Source: Globisporangium splendens
Taxonomy: Eukaryota > Oomycota > Peronosporomycetes > Pythiales > Pythiaceae
DNA length: 64,000 bases
Assembly: GCA_006386115.1 (NCBI GenBank)
Contig: VFIW01000059.1
Location: 1-64,000, forward strand
Reading direction: 5' to 3'
In this document: piece after piece, positions 1 to 10,062 of the stretch
How the letters are laid out: each line of letters starts with the position of its first letter
How positions within the stretch are numbered: position 1 is the stretch's first letter
Made by a program: the position numbers and the translations under genes
Notes under the pieces: generated by a model
Databases searched by the model: none
What the model was told of the DNA's origin: nothing
Seen by the model: only the letters and a program-made list of their open reading frames with translations

Positions 1-3000
1 GAGGAATCACGTTCCTCCGAGTCGAAGATCACCGTGCGGTTGGCAACAGGTGCCACCGTCACGACGGAGAAACACGTGACGCGGCTTCGTGTCACGCATG
101 ATGGACGCCAAATGGAAGGAGACTTCATTTGGCTGGATTTAGATGACAAGTTCGATGTCATCCTTGGAATGCCATGGCTGAAGAAGTATCAGCCGATCAT
201 CGATTGGAATCAACAATCGATCAGTTACTCTGCTATGAAGCGGAACAAGGCTAACTGCCCTCTGGCGCGCAACGCGCTGTCGGTTAACGAACATGATGCA
301 AGGGTGTGCGATGGCCCCCTTAGCACGATGTTCGAAGGCAAAGCCACCCGAAAGTCTAAAGGATAGACTTCGGTTGCTCATCGCTCTGTTCAGAAGAGCG
401 ATGACGAAGGAGAGATACCGCCAATGGAGACCTCTGATCAAGGCTCCTCGTGCGAAGTCATCAGTGTCTTGGTCACTGATGAGGATGGATCTCATATTCA
501 TGAGATGGCGTTAGAAGACCCTCCGAAGTACGCTTCGGAAGTGGTGACGCTACCCGTCATGAGCCAGAAACGGTTCATGAAAGAACTGCATCGAGGCACC
601 CTCGAGCAGATATGTTACATTGCTCCTCAGGAATCGAGCAATGCCGAGTCGGCAGTGCAGAGACACCCACTCAATGAATGTTTCCTTGCGTCGTCATCAG
701 TGATGGACACTGATGTGCTCGACGAGCCAACGAAGAAGGAACGATTTCAGGCTCAGGGATGGGAATCCCTGAAGGACAGCCCATTCTACGGACTATTGAA
801 GGAGTACGAAGACGTATTCCCAGAAGAAGTTCCCAGTCGTCTTCCGACAGACAAAGGAGTTCGGCATGAGATTGACCTCAAGCCGGGAACAAAGTACTGC
901 GTCACGAGGCAATGGCCACTGCCTCATAAACAAGTCAAGGTGATCGACGAGTTCTTTGAAGCTCGTCGTAAAGCGGGCCAAGTGCGCGAGTCGAATTCTC
1001 CGCACTGCAGCCCCACCTTCTGTGTGAAAAAGGCCACAGGGGGTTGGAGGATCGTGCATGCGTTCAACAAGTTGAATGCGGCAACAATCCCGGCGCAAAC
1101 ACCGATACCTCGCAAAGATGTCATCATTGACAGCATGCAAGGTAGTACTATCTTTAGTACGATCGATTTGAGAGATGGGTTCTACTAAATCTTGATGCGT
1201 GAAAAGGATATCCCTTTCACAGCAGTCAGCACCCCGAGCGGGATGCTGTGGGAGTGGCTCGTAATGGCACAGGGGCTAACAAATGCTCCCGCCACGTTCA
1301 ATAGATGCGTCACGCAACTATTACGTCCAGTGCGAGACTTCGCATCAAGCTATTTTGACGACGTGTTCATACACAGTCGTGCATCGGATGCTGCATCCGA
1401 TGTGGAAGTGCACAAAGAGCACCTCCGACAGCTATTAGAGTTGATGCGGAAGCACAAGCTGTACGCCAACATACAAAAGTGCATGTTTGGTGTTGATGAG
1501 ATCCCCGTTCTCGGTTGCTTTGTCGGCAAGAACGGAGTGCGTCCTGATCCCGAAAAGATCAAGGCGATCAACGACTGGCCCGCCCCAACAAGCCAAAAGG
1601 ATCTTCGTAAGTTCCTCGGTCTTGCGACGTATCTCCATAAGTACTCGCAGAACTATGCGGGTGTCATCCGACCTCTTTCATCATTACTGAAGAAAGACGT
1701 CGACTGGAAGTGGTCCGACGAATGTCAAGATGCATTCGTCAGGGTGAAAAGCAGTCTCATGGAGGCTCCGGTTCTCGCGATCGCCGATCACGAGCGACCA
1801 TTCTATGTGGTCTGTGATGCATCCGACTTTGCAATCGGATGCGCGCTGATACAGCGCGACGATGCAGATCGAGAACGCGTGATCTGCTATCAGTCGCGTC
1901 AGCTGAAGCCAGCTGAGCGCAATTACCCGGTTCATGACAAGGAGTTGCTTGCCATGAAGTACGCTCTTACGAAGTTCAGAGTGTATTTGCTCGGAAGTAA
2001 ACGGTTCACTGTTTACACTGACCACGCTTCGCTGCGCACCGCAGTGAAGTCGCCACATCTGTCGCAAAGAATGGCCCGATGGCTTTCTTTCTTTGCGGAG
2101 TACGAGTTTGACGTCGAGTACAAACCCGGACGGTTCAACGTGATCGCGGATGCATTATTACGTCGCCCAGAGTTTGAGTCGAAAGCAAACGACTCAAAGG
2201 AAGACCGTGCGATGGCAATCACACGGGAAAGCACACCGACATCGCCGCTCTTCGACGATATCAAAAGAGCGTATGCGACAGATAGCGACATCAGTCGACT
2301 TGTTGCCCACTTGTCAGACCCGTCTGATAAGTCGCTCAAGGCGTTGGATCCGGCTCAACGCGCTCGTCTACATCGTTACGAGATGCGCAACGATGTGTTG
2401 TACTACCGTATAGATGACAGCGACGAGCCACGCGCTGTCGTTCCAAACGATAGTGATCTTCGCAATCGTGTGCTCTTCGAGTACCACGATGCGTCTTTCC
2501 GCGGCCATCCAGGACGCGAGAAAACGTATCTCGCGCTTTCCCGCGACTTCTATTGGTCCCACCAATACAAGTGGGTCCGCAAATACGTACGCGCATGCGA
2601 AGTGTGCCAGCGCGTCAAGCCAGCACCGGTGACCAACGCACCGCTGCGATCTCTGCCAGTCCCAACGGACTGTTGGAAGTCAGTCTCGATGGACTTCATC
2701 TCCGGTCTTCCTGCTGACTCCAGCAAGAAGACTGGCATCCTCGTCATCGTGGATCGCTTCAGTAAGATGGTCCATCTCAGCAGACGGCGCAGATATTCCT
2801 GGATTCTGTGTTTAGGTTACACGGAATGCCCACTGAAATCGTGTCGGACCGAGATCCACGATTCACAGCTGCCTTTTGGCAAGAACTCTTCCGACTCTTG
2901 GGCACTCAACTCAAGATGTCGACAGCTGATCATCCGCAGACAGATGGTCAGACCGAGCGTGTAAATCGCACGCTCGAGGATATTCTGCGCAGCTATGCGC

Positions 3001-4058
3001 ATTCATTCACTCACTGGAGTGAATGTCTCCCCCTCGCAGAGTTTGCAATCAACAACTCTGTGCATGTCTCAACCGGGCACACGCCATTCTACGTGAACGC
3101 CTCCAGGCACCCACGTGTTTCGTCCATCCTCGGTGGGATGTCCCCTCCGTCGGTGACATCTCCCTTGAGTGGGGGAGGAGTCCGCGAAGCAGCTGCTTCG
3201 GAACAAGCGAAGAGCGCAGAGATCTCTCACCATCATGGGCAGGCAACTGCTCATGCGGCGATCGTCGACAAAGACATCGCTACAACAGTGTTGCAGCGGC
3301 AAGCTGTCATCCGCTTCGTCCGCGATTCAATCGCCGACGCAGTGGATGGTCAGAAAGAACAAGCGGACAAGAGTGGCCGCAAAAACACGAACGAGTTTCA
3401 ACGAAATTCGTTTGTTTTATTATCGACTGCAAACCTACCTAACAGAGTGGTGAGCAGTGACAGCAACAAGTTGCTGCCAAGATACATTGGCCCTTTCAAG
3501 GTCCCTGAAAGGATTGGGGACGCATACACGTTGGAGCTTCCTCCGACCATGCGTCTACACCCGACGTTCTACGTCGGGCGTCTCAAAGCGTCTCATCGCC
3601 ACGATGACTCGTTGGTCTCTTCCTCTTCAGGAGACCGTGGTCGCGAAGGATCCCAAGCACAAGCTTGTGATCAGCCTCGAGCCTCGAGAGCCGTCCCTCG
3701 AGCCGCTCGTGCTTCGCGATCATCTCGCTTAGCTCGGCCCGAAGCCGGAGAACCTCGTTCTCCCGCTCAGCGTACTTCAGCCGATCAAGAAGACGCTGAT
3801 CACTCTGAGGATGCGCCTCAGAGTCACGAGCAGGTCTTCCCTCCTCCAGCTCCTCCGTTGCGAGACTCCGAGGGGAACCAACGCTGGATCGTGGAGAAGA
3901 TACTTGCTCATCGCGATCGATCGTCGCGAGGGAAGAAGGAGCGCGTCTATCGCGTTCGTTGGCTTGGTTATCCGCCAGATCGAGATACCTGGGAACCGGC
4001 CGCGATGCTCCAAGCCGATGTTCCTGGCTTGGCGCAGCAATACGAGAGTCGACGCTAA
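1..4058 (+). pseudogene. pol: Element A pol (protease-RT-RNase H-integrase-chromodomain), broken
   Basis: Translation matches the intact pol of element B almost throughout. The window starts within the aspartic protease. The RT shows YFDDV near 1355, RNase H shows CDASDFA near 1812, the integrase zinc region (H-H-C-C) lies near 2490-2620, and the chromodomain sits at about 3880-4040. Three breaks are visible against B: a Gln-to-stop change at 364-366 (TAG), a Gln-to-stop change at 1186-1188 (TAA) just before the RT motif LMREKD, and a 28-bp deletion near 2783 inside integrase that shifts the frame. Both nonsense changes are C-to-T on the coding strand. The last 476 bp overlap the antisense ORF. 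Confidence 0.92.
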
Positions 4059-5277
4059 TCGACTCTCGCTTCCACAACTCGCGGATTCGATCTTGCAATC
4101 CGCGAGGAAGCATCACGCTGTTGTAACCACGAAGGTGCTCCTCAGTCAACTGAGGATCATCGCTGGTGCAGATGCGGCAACCCCTCGGTGTGGTCTTGAC
4201 TCCACACGGAACCCCAAGATCCACGCATTCCTCGTGGATCGCCAACAACTTTCCAACGGCATTGTGCCGGAGGAAATTACCCCGATTATCTCGCAATCGA
4301 GAGATACACTTCGCAGCGTCTTCGTTGAAATTCACAACGAAGGCACCCCACGCTTGCGAAAGGAACAGCGCTTGTTTCTCAGCGCTGTGAGACTTCTTTG
4401 ACTTCGATCGACCATCAAAGTACCGCATCGAATGGAAAAGGTCGATGTAAAACTCCTCGCGCGCCTTGGGATGGAAGTTCTGTCGAAGGACGAAGTCATC
4501 ATCCTTGATGGTACTAACATCGTACAGCGCGTGAGTTCCCCCATGCTTGGTGCCACGATGCACACGAACCCAATTGGGTTTGGGCGCCCATAAATGGCTC
4601 CAGCTTGAAGGGACGAAATCCATCCCTTCAGAAGGACCCGTCACCGGATCCTTCTCCTCCGCCGGAAAGGCAAGATAGCGTGGCAACTCGCTATTTCCCG
4701 ATGACGCAGTAACCTGCGCATCAGATTCGGATTCCACATCGAAGAGCAAGCCCTCGAGTGGATCGACAGCTTCTAGTTCACAATTGGACGCGTCCAGCGA
4801 GAGAAGGATATTTCTCGCTGCATTCATCAGGTCGGGATCAGCTGACGCTAATCCTTCCCGACTGAGATTTTCCATCGTGTTGGCAGATGCCGCGCTTTCC
4901 GACGCTCCGACGTCGGAAATGGCAACCGCCACGGTGGATCCGCTCGTTTCTCCGTGAGGAGATCCCTCCTCACGACGCTTCTTCCGCGTAGGCTCATTCA
5001 AGAGGGCCGCGGACGACGAACGTTCCGCTTCGTTTCGTTTGAGATTCGAACGGTCAACGGAAGAAGACTCGGCTTCTTCCTCCCGATCGTCACGCACGAC
5101 ATTCGTCGTGGTGCTACTCATTGGAGTGTTGCAAGGAGTCACCTCCTCGCTACTCGACTCGTAGTCAACAGCATCGCTGTCGATCGAAGACATTTGTACG
5201 AGGTTCACCTCGCACAGCTTGCGGCGTCTGGAAAGCTCTCTGTTGGGCACGGCGCACACTGAGAACTGAGCCCACAA
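3583..5277 (-). CDS. Antisense ORF of element A (aORF), unknown acidic coiled-coil protein
   Basis: An uninterrupted 564-codon frame opposite the 3' end of pol and the pol-LTR spacer, matching the aORF of element B (564 codons, about 95% identical by eye). A second Met at residue 29 (MSSIDSDAVDYES) is a plausible true start. Residues 29-200 are Ser/Glu-rich and acidic with one basic patch (RKKRREE). Residues ~225-405 form the most regular, globular-looking part, with an isolated CRIC pair. Residues ~495-548 have leucine heptads of a coiled coil, followed by a basic tail (KRKRP). Residues 407-564 are encoded opposite pol, including the chromodomain. I recognise no family. Antisense or extra 3' ORFs are known in some plant Ty3 lineages (Tat/Ogre/Retand); common ancestry is not implied here. 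It would have to be expressed from an antisense promoter near the 3' LTR. Confidence 0.72.
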   Translation of the reverse strand: MWAQFSVCAVPNRELSRRRKLCEVNLVQMSSIDSDAVDYESSSEEVTPCNTPMSSTTTNVVRDDREEEAESSSVDRSNLKRNEAERSSSAALLNEPTRKKRREEGSPHGETSGSTVAVAISDVGASESAASANTMENLSREGLASADPDLMNAARNILLSLDASNCELEAVDPLEGLLFDVESESDAQVTASSGNSELPRYLAFPAEEKDPVTGPSEGMDFVPSSWSHLWAPKPNWVRVHRGTKHGGTHALYDVSTIKDDDFVLRQNFHPKAREEFYIDLFHSMRYFDGRSKSKKSHSAEKQALFLSQAWGAFVVNFNEDAAKCISRLRDNRGNFLRHNAVGKLLAIHEECVDLGVPCGVKTTPRGCRICTSDDPQLTEEHLRGYNSVMLPRGLQDRIRELWKRESISVDSRIAAPSQEHRLGASRPVPRYLDLADNQANERDRRAPSSLATIDRDEQVSSPRSSVGSPRSLATEELEEGRPARDSEAHPQSDQRLLDRLKYAERENEVLRLRAELSEMIAKHERLEGRLSRLEADHKLVLGILRDHGLLKRKRPTSHRGDETL

Positions 5278-5353
5278 GACTCAATGCTCTGCCTTCTGTG
5301 ACCAGTTCCTCCGAACACGGAAGAACACCAAAGAACACAGAAGAACACAAGAT

Positions 5354-5385
5354 GGATTGGTCGCGCGCGTTTCTACGTGACCAAT
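5354..5385. promoter_or_regulatory. Inverted CCAAT/ATTGG pair between polypurine tract and aORF (element A)
   Basis: GATTGGTC (5354-5361) and GACCAATC (5378-5385) form an inverted pair directly upstream of the aORF start and next to the polypurine tract. The pair is conserved in element B (11121-11152). CCAAT boxes are typical promoter elements, so this is a candidate antisense promoter. That is inference from position only. Confidence 0.3.
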
Positions 5386-5390
5386 CGCTT

Positions 5391-5403
5391 TACGGGGGGA
5401 TGA
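5391..5403 (+). other. Polypurine tract, element A
   Basis: A run of G followed by ATGA lies immediately before the LTR start TGTAATGG, the expected place for the plus-strand primer of reverse transcription. Element B has the same tract on the minus strand at 11104-11113. Confidence 0.6.
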
Positions 5404-5788
5404 TGTAATGGGGCCACCCATTACATGGGTTCCCGGGTCAGGAGAGTGTGGGTTTTCTCCCACATGGGTTTTACCGCCTCTTCCGAACCCACCCACGACG
5501 TACAATTGGAGACACATTAATATGTGTCACTCATGAACACTGTACGTAGCCATTTGCATATTAGCCAATAAGACTAAGCCGTTAAGATTTAATCCCATTG
5601 GATGATAGTCGGACTGGACATACGATTATCTACCAATGAGAGACACCGTAGGTTTCAGTCACTACGATTGCATGTTAGCACTTTAACGTTTTAATTCACT
5701 TCTCAATTTGCACGGTAACGCGCAAAGCTCCCTTCCTTCTCTTGGGCACAGCATAAAACGCTGTGTACTTCCTCCTCACTGCGCTTCC
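5404..5788 (+). repeat. 3' LTR of element A, truncated (LTR-A)
   Basis: Begins TGTAATGG with CCATTACA completing a short hairpin, and matches 10719-11103 (same length, reversed, about 4% different) and most of the 423-bp 5' LTR of B (17891-18313). It stops at ...GCGCTTCC, about 37 bp short of the B 5' LTR end. At that point a different LTR (LTR-C) begins directly. Confidence 0.85.
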
Positions 5789-6405
5789 TGTAATGGGCCA
5801 CAACCCACCATTACATGAAGGTGGATCTGTTCCCAAATCTAGTGTGTCACACACCACCTTCAGCGTGCATTGTGGAGACACAAATAACAAAGAGATTACG
5901 GTAATACAGTCCCCACATGCACGTGTGACGTCATTCGATGACGTCACGAGTGTTCTCTGTGCTGATCAGTGCAGAATGTTGTTCTCATGTACTAACCAGC
6001 ACAGAGTAATGACATCCATGTACTAATCAAGTACTGAGTGATGGTTCGTACTTGGGAAACTGGACTGGCGACGAGACCGACGTGTCTCTGCCACCTGAAG
6101 TGAGTGGCGCGAGCCAATCACTTTGCAGGTGTTTTATACAAGACTTGAAGTTCAAGCTTCTAGAAGATCCCGTAGGTTCAACCTCAGTGTACCCAAGGTT
6201 TTTATATATCAGATTCATTCTGCATGTTTTTAAGTTTTTACGTTTTAAAACCTCTGAGAGTCCCAGTGGTGTTTTACTTGGTAGCGTTCAGGAACTCCAA
6301 CCTACATTTCAATTCAGTTGCCTTTTTGCCAAGTTTCCTCTCAAGTCTTCCTCTCAAACGCCAGCTGCGGCTGTGTTTGGAGGCTGTCTCTGCTCACCGA
6401 TTACA
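5789..6405 (+). repeat. LTR-C, left copy, inverted relative to element C
   Basis: Begins TGTAATGG...CCATTACA and ends ..CGATTACA. It matches the 5' LTR of element C (10063-10718) read on the other strand: close over the first ~450 bp, then diverged with indels. Its start is fused to truncated LTR-A. Its end abuts the RNase H region of element C, which runs in the opposite direction, and no primer-binding site follows it. Confidence 0.8.
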
Positions 6406-9058
6406 GTATATTGTAACAGACAAAGTTGTACTCTGCAAAGAGGATAAACCGTCTCGGCCATTCTTTCGACAAATTAGGATCCTTCACGCCGTACCAGGAT
6501 GCGTGATCGTGTAGATAGCAAAGGCTCCTCGCCAAGCAGATACACACGAACTTGACCAAAGAATACTTCATCTCCAGAAGTTCCTGTTCGCTGGACTGGG
6601 TATTTCCGTTCTGCGTGTCGGAGTTGTCGTGACCTGATCCACACAACTCGCTCATGACCCTCATCTCGTGTTTGCATCCATGCCGCAACCGATGGCCTAG
6701 TCGCTGGGGGCATCGCAGACGACGTGGAGCGGTTTGTCGTGGTTTGGCAGAGCCAACACAGGAGCTTCTCGAAGACTCCTCTTGACTTCTTCGAACGCCG
6801 TCTCATGGTCTTTCGACCACTTCCACTCAACGTCTTTCTTCAAGAGTGTGTGAGGGGTTGCACCAACGCTGCATAATTGCGCGTGTACTTGTGCAAGTAG
6901 TTGGCTAAACCCAACCATTGTCGTAGCTGTTTGACGTTCTGAGGCACAGGCCAATCGTCAATAGCTTTGACCTTCTCCGGATCGACTTGAACACCGCTCT
7001 TGTCCACAAAACAACCGAGAACAGGGATCTCGGGGGCGAAGAGCATGCACTTCTTCAAGTTTGCGTAGAGTTTGTTCTCACGCATGACTTGGAAAACTTG
7101 ACGAAGATGATCGAGGTGAACATCGGCATCAAACTTCCCATTCGTGGTCTTACTATGAACGAAAATGTCGTCAAAGTAACTTGGTGCAAATGTTCGCAGA
7201 GGACGAAGAACGTTCGTGACCATTCGATTGAAGGTCGCAGGAGCATTCTTCAGTCCCTGTGGCATCACTAACCATTCCCGCAGCATACCACTCGGGGTAC
7301 TCACTGCGGTTAGTGGGACATCGTCTTCGCGCATTCGAATCTGATAGAACCCATCTTTCAGGTCGATGGCACTGAAGACGGTGCTGCCAACCATTCCATC
7401 AAGGATCGTGTCCTTGCGTGGAACCGGAGTCTGGGCTGGAATTGTCGCGTCGTCCAGCTTGTTGAAAGCGTGAACAATGCGCCAACCTCCAGTTGCCTTC
7501 TTCACACAGAAAGCGGGGCTGCAATGCGGAGACTTGCTCTCCCGCACATGACCAGCCTTAGCACGTTGTGCAAAGAACTCGTCGATCACCTCGACTTGTT
7601 CCTTTGGCAACGGCCACTGTCTTGTGATGCAGTACTTCGTGCCAGGAAGTACATCAATCTCATGACGAATGCCTCTATCGAATGGCAATCGTCCGGCACC
7701 TTGTCAGGGAAGATGTCTTCATATTCCCTGGCAAGCGCATACACGGGGTTCTTCTTGAGGGAGTCCCACGACTGCTCCTCGAGCCTTTCCTTCCTTGCCT
7801 TTTCGTCCAACACATCTGCATCCGCACTTGATGCTGTGTTGACGAAGCCTTCGTCGACCATTTCGACGATCACACACACCTGCGCAATATCGCCTCTCGC
7901 TAGGCTGCGCTCCAGTGTCTTCTTGCTCATCGATGGCAAGGAAATCAACTCTTGACTGAACTTGGAGATTTTCAATCTTCACGTGACGGATTACATCCAC
8001 GTCACCTTCTTCATTGTAGACCGCGATATCATAACTTGCTTGGAGTGTCTTGTGCTTGGACACTCCCTTCGTCATCACCACTTGTACCTTGATCAGGGGG
8101 TACTCAAAACTCTTGGCGAAAAACTTCTCTTGCTGGTCTTCTTCTTCTTGTTTTGGGAAGGGTGTTTGTTCCACTTCCATCCACTCTTGTCAACGCCATC
8201 ACGAACCTTGTCGTCGTCGATGGCAAAGGAGACAGTCTTTTTCTGGCGCCTGACTGCTCCACCTCCGTTCGTCTTCTTCAAAATGGGTACCACTTGTGAA
8301 CATGGGGGGCCATCGCACACCGCAATATCACAAGGGACATCTGGGATCTCTTCCACAGATGTGTACACCCATGCCACTTCATCCGTTGTTGTGCAGCACA
8401 AGTCAGCATCGCGTGACTTGCCAACGGAGATCTTCATATTCATCCAGTCAATGCTAGGTTGGTAACGCTTCAACCACGGCATGCCCAGGATGATGCCAAA
8501 CTTGTCATCGAGGTCGAGTAAAATGAACTCGTCTTCACCTCGGAAATCTTCACACTTGATTGCCAAGCGCACCACGCGCTTCGGCATCTTCACAGTTGAC
8601 CCATTTGCCAACCGGACAATCATTGTCTTTTCTTCATTCGCATCAGGCACGAAGACACCATGCCTGATGATCACTTCATTTCGAACAAAGTTGTTCGACG
8701 CACCAGTGTCAACCAAAGCTCGTAGAGGCATTGCAATACCGTCTACATGAACTTTGTGAACGATCAAACTTGACGTTTGACTGACGCTCTTCTCACTCAT
8801 AGTGGAAACTGCATGTGCTTGACGCACATAGGGGCCAGAGTCCTGTGTCTCCACAACGTCCACAGTCCTCTTTTCCGGGCCAGTAGGAGGCCCCTCCCCT
8901 ACTGTCCATTCCCGTTTTTTGGCCCAGGTGACCGCTCGAACCGACGACCGTAAGAACGATCGTGGTTGTTCGAACGAGCACCTTGTGTCGTTTGCCGACC
9001 CGGCAAAGACACCTTGCAGTTCCGAGCAATGTGGCCCGGCTTCCCGCAACGGAAACAC
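6406..9058 (-). pseudogene. pol: Element C pol (protease-RT-partial RNase H), frameshifted
   Basis: Pieces in all three minus frames line up as one chromoviral pol. Protease with LVDTGASNNF lies near 8730. RT is the longest piece (6840-7688), with YFDDIFVHS near 7165 and the PQGLKNAPATFNR block. The RNase H start (~6700-6830) and a scrambled RNase H end lie down to 6406. Frame changes lie near 8100-8180, 7720-7975, 7590-7690, 6840-6950, 6700-6830 and 6480-6690. The frame begins in -1 relation to gag, overlapping it by 160 bp. It cannot encode a working Pol. Confidence 0.88.
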
Positions 9059-10026
9059 TTCCCATCGTTGCGAGGACGCTCATTTCCACGCCTGGAAATG
9101 TACGAGATGTCCATGGGCTCGGGACCATCATGCGCAACATTTGATTGCCGCATTGGTCTCGACGCAAACCCATGGAATTTCGCTTGCTTGATGCTGAACT
9201 CTTCTTGCATCGCACGTTCGATAGCTTCGTCCAGCGTCTTCGGACACTCGCGGAACAGTTGGTTCCGAATCGGACCATCGTTCAGACCCGTCATGAACGT
9301 CACGACTTGCGTCGGAACGTCACTCGGCTCGTCAACGATGCTCGACACCAAGTAGCGAGCACGTTGTGCATACGAGTGAAGGTCGAAACGGCCTTGACGA
9401 AGCTTGAGGAACTCGGCGCGCGCACGGAACTCACTCTGCGGAGGTTCAAACGCCTTCTTGAGTTCGGTCTTGAAATGGTCGTAGCTGGGGAAGCAGTTTA
9501 GATCCGCTAAACGCTTGCCATACGCCCAGCTCTTCGCACGACCCGCAAGGTTGGACATCGCGAACAACACTTGCTGCGAAGGGTCTCGCAGTTGTCTTGC
9601 AGCGATAGCTGCATCCAACTCGACGAACCATCGTGAGAGGGGTTCGTTCTCTCCGCCGCGATACGGAGAGACGTCAAGCTTCAACGGCACCGTCCTGATT
9701 GAGGAAACAGGGGTTGCGACCTGCTTCCGGGAGGACATGATCTCGTGGTGCATGAAGCTGACCACCGCGCTCTTCTGGTCCTCTGGAGACGCCGATCGAA
9801 GCAGACTGACCACGGCAGCCTCTCCGATGACATCTCGCATGCGCTCAAGCGCCATCCACTCATGAGAAGACAGATGAGGGAAACCCTCAATAGTCAACTC
9901 GACAGTTTCCGGTACTGCTGGACCGAGTGGGGTTCCTGTAGCATCCATGTTCAACACAAGGATGCTCGCAGGGTCTTGGACAGGAATGCGCGGCGTGCTT
10001 AAAGCCGCGTCGTCAAACCTCTTCAC
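8899..10026 (-). CDS. gag: Element C Gag (capsid + zinc knuckle), intact
   Basis: A 375-residue Gag. The retrotransposon gag domain spans about residues 120-260 (RWFVELDAAI, NLAGRAKSWAYG, FMTGLNDGP). It is followed by one CCHC knuckle near residue 325 (CFRCGKPGHIARNC) and a basic tail. The start lies about 17 bases inside the primer-binding site, so there is almost no 5' leader. Near its end the codons CCA AAA AAC contain the heptamer A AAA AAC, four sense codons before the TAG; slipping -1 there enters the pol frame. It packages element RNA in the virus-like particle. It is open although the pol downstream is badly decayed. Confidence 0.88.
   Translation of the reverse strand: MKRFDDAALSTPRIPVQDPASILVLNMDATGTPLGPAVPETVELTIEGFPHLSSHEWMALERMRDVIGEAAVVSLLRSASPEDQKSAVVSFMHHEIMSSRKQVATPVSSIRTVPLKLDVSPYRGGENEPLSRWFVELDAAIAARQLRDPSQQVLFAMSNLAGRAKSWAYGKRLADLNCFPSYDHFKTELKKAFEPPQSEFRARAEFLKLRQGRFDLHSYAQRARYLVSSIVDEPSDVPTQVVTFMTGLNDGPIRNQLFRECPKTLDEAIERAMQEEFSIKQAKFHGFASRPMRQSNVAHDGPEPMDISYISRRGNERPRNDGKCFRCGKPGHIARNCKVSLPGRQTTQGARSNNHDRSYGRRFERSPGPKNGNGQ
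8914..8920 (-). promoter_or_regulatory. -1 ribosomal frameshift heptamer, element C gag/pol
   Basis: Read on the minus strand in the gag frame as A AAA AAC, the classic X XXY YYZ slippery site. It lies 12 bases before the gag TAG, and the pol frame is open through it. The identical heptamer, at the identical distance, occurs in element B. A downstream structure was not assessed. Confidence 0.75.
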
Positions 10027-10042
10027 TTCACTGGGTCGTTGG

Positions 10043-10060
10043 AAGGACCGCTCGAAGTGC
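10043..10060 (-). other. Primer-binding site, element C
   Basis: TGGTAGCACTT begins two bases after the 5' LTR end (minus strand). It is complementary to a tRNA ending ..AGTGCTACCA, most like an initiator-Met tRNA 3' end. Element B has the same first 11 bases. Confidence 0.65.
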
Positions 10061-10062
10061 TA

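Larger units (their letters stand above)
1..5788 (+). mobile_element. Ty3/Gypsy chromovirus element A (5' end outside window, defective)
   Basis: Copy of the same family as element B, entering the window inside the protease domain. In order: protease end, RT, RNase H, integrase, chromodomain, an antisense ORF, a G-rich polypurine tract near 5391-5403, and a 385-bp truncated LTR (5404-5788). About 3% of bases differ from B in the stretches compared by eye. Pol carries two nonsense changes and a 28-bp deletion, so this copy cannot make Pol; the antisense ORF is intact. Confidence 0.9.

Noticed and set aside
5789..6405. Reading LTR-C left copy as the 3' LTR of element C
   Set aside because: It is in the opposite orientation to the element C coding region and follows truncated RNase H, with no integrase or polypurine tract before it.
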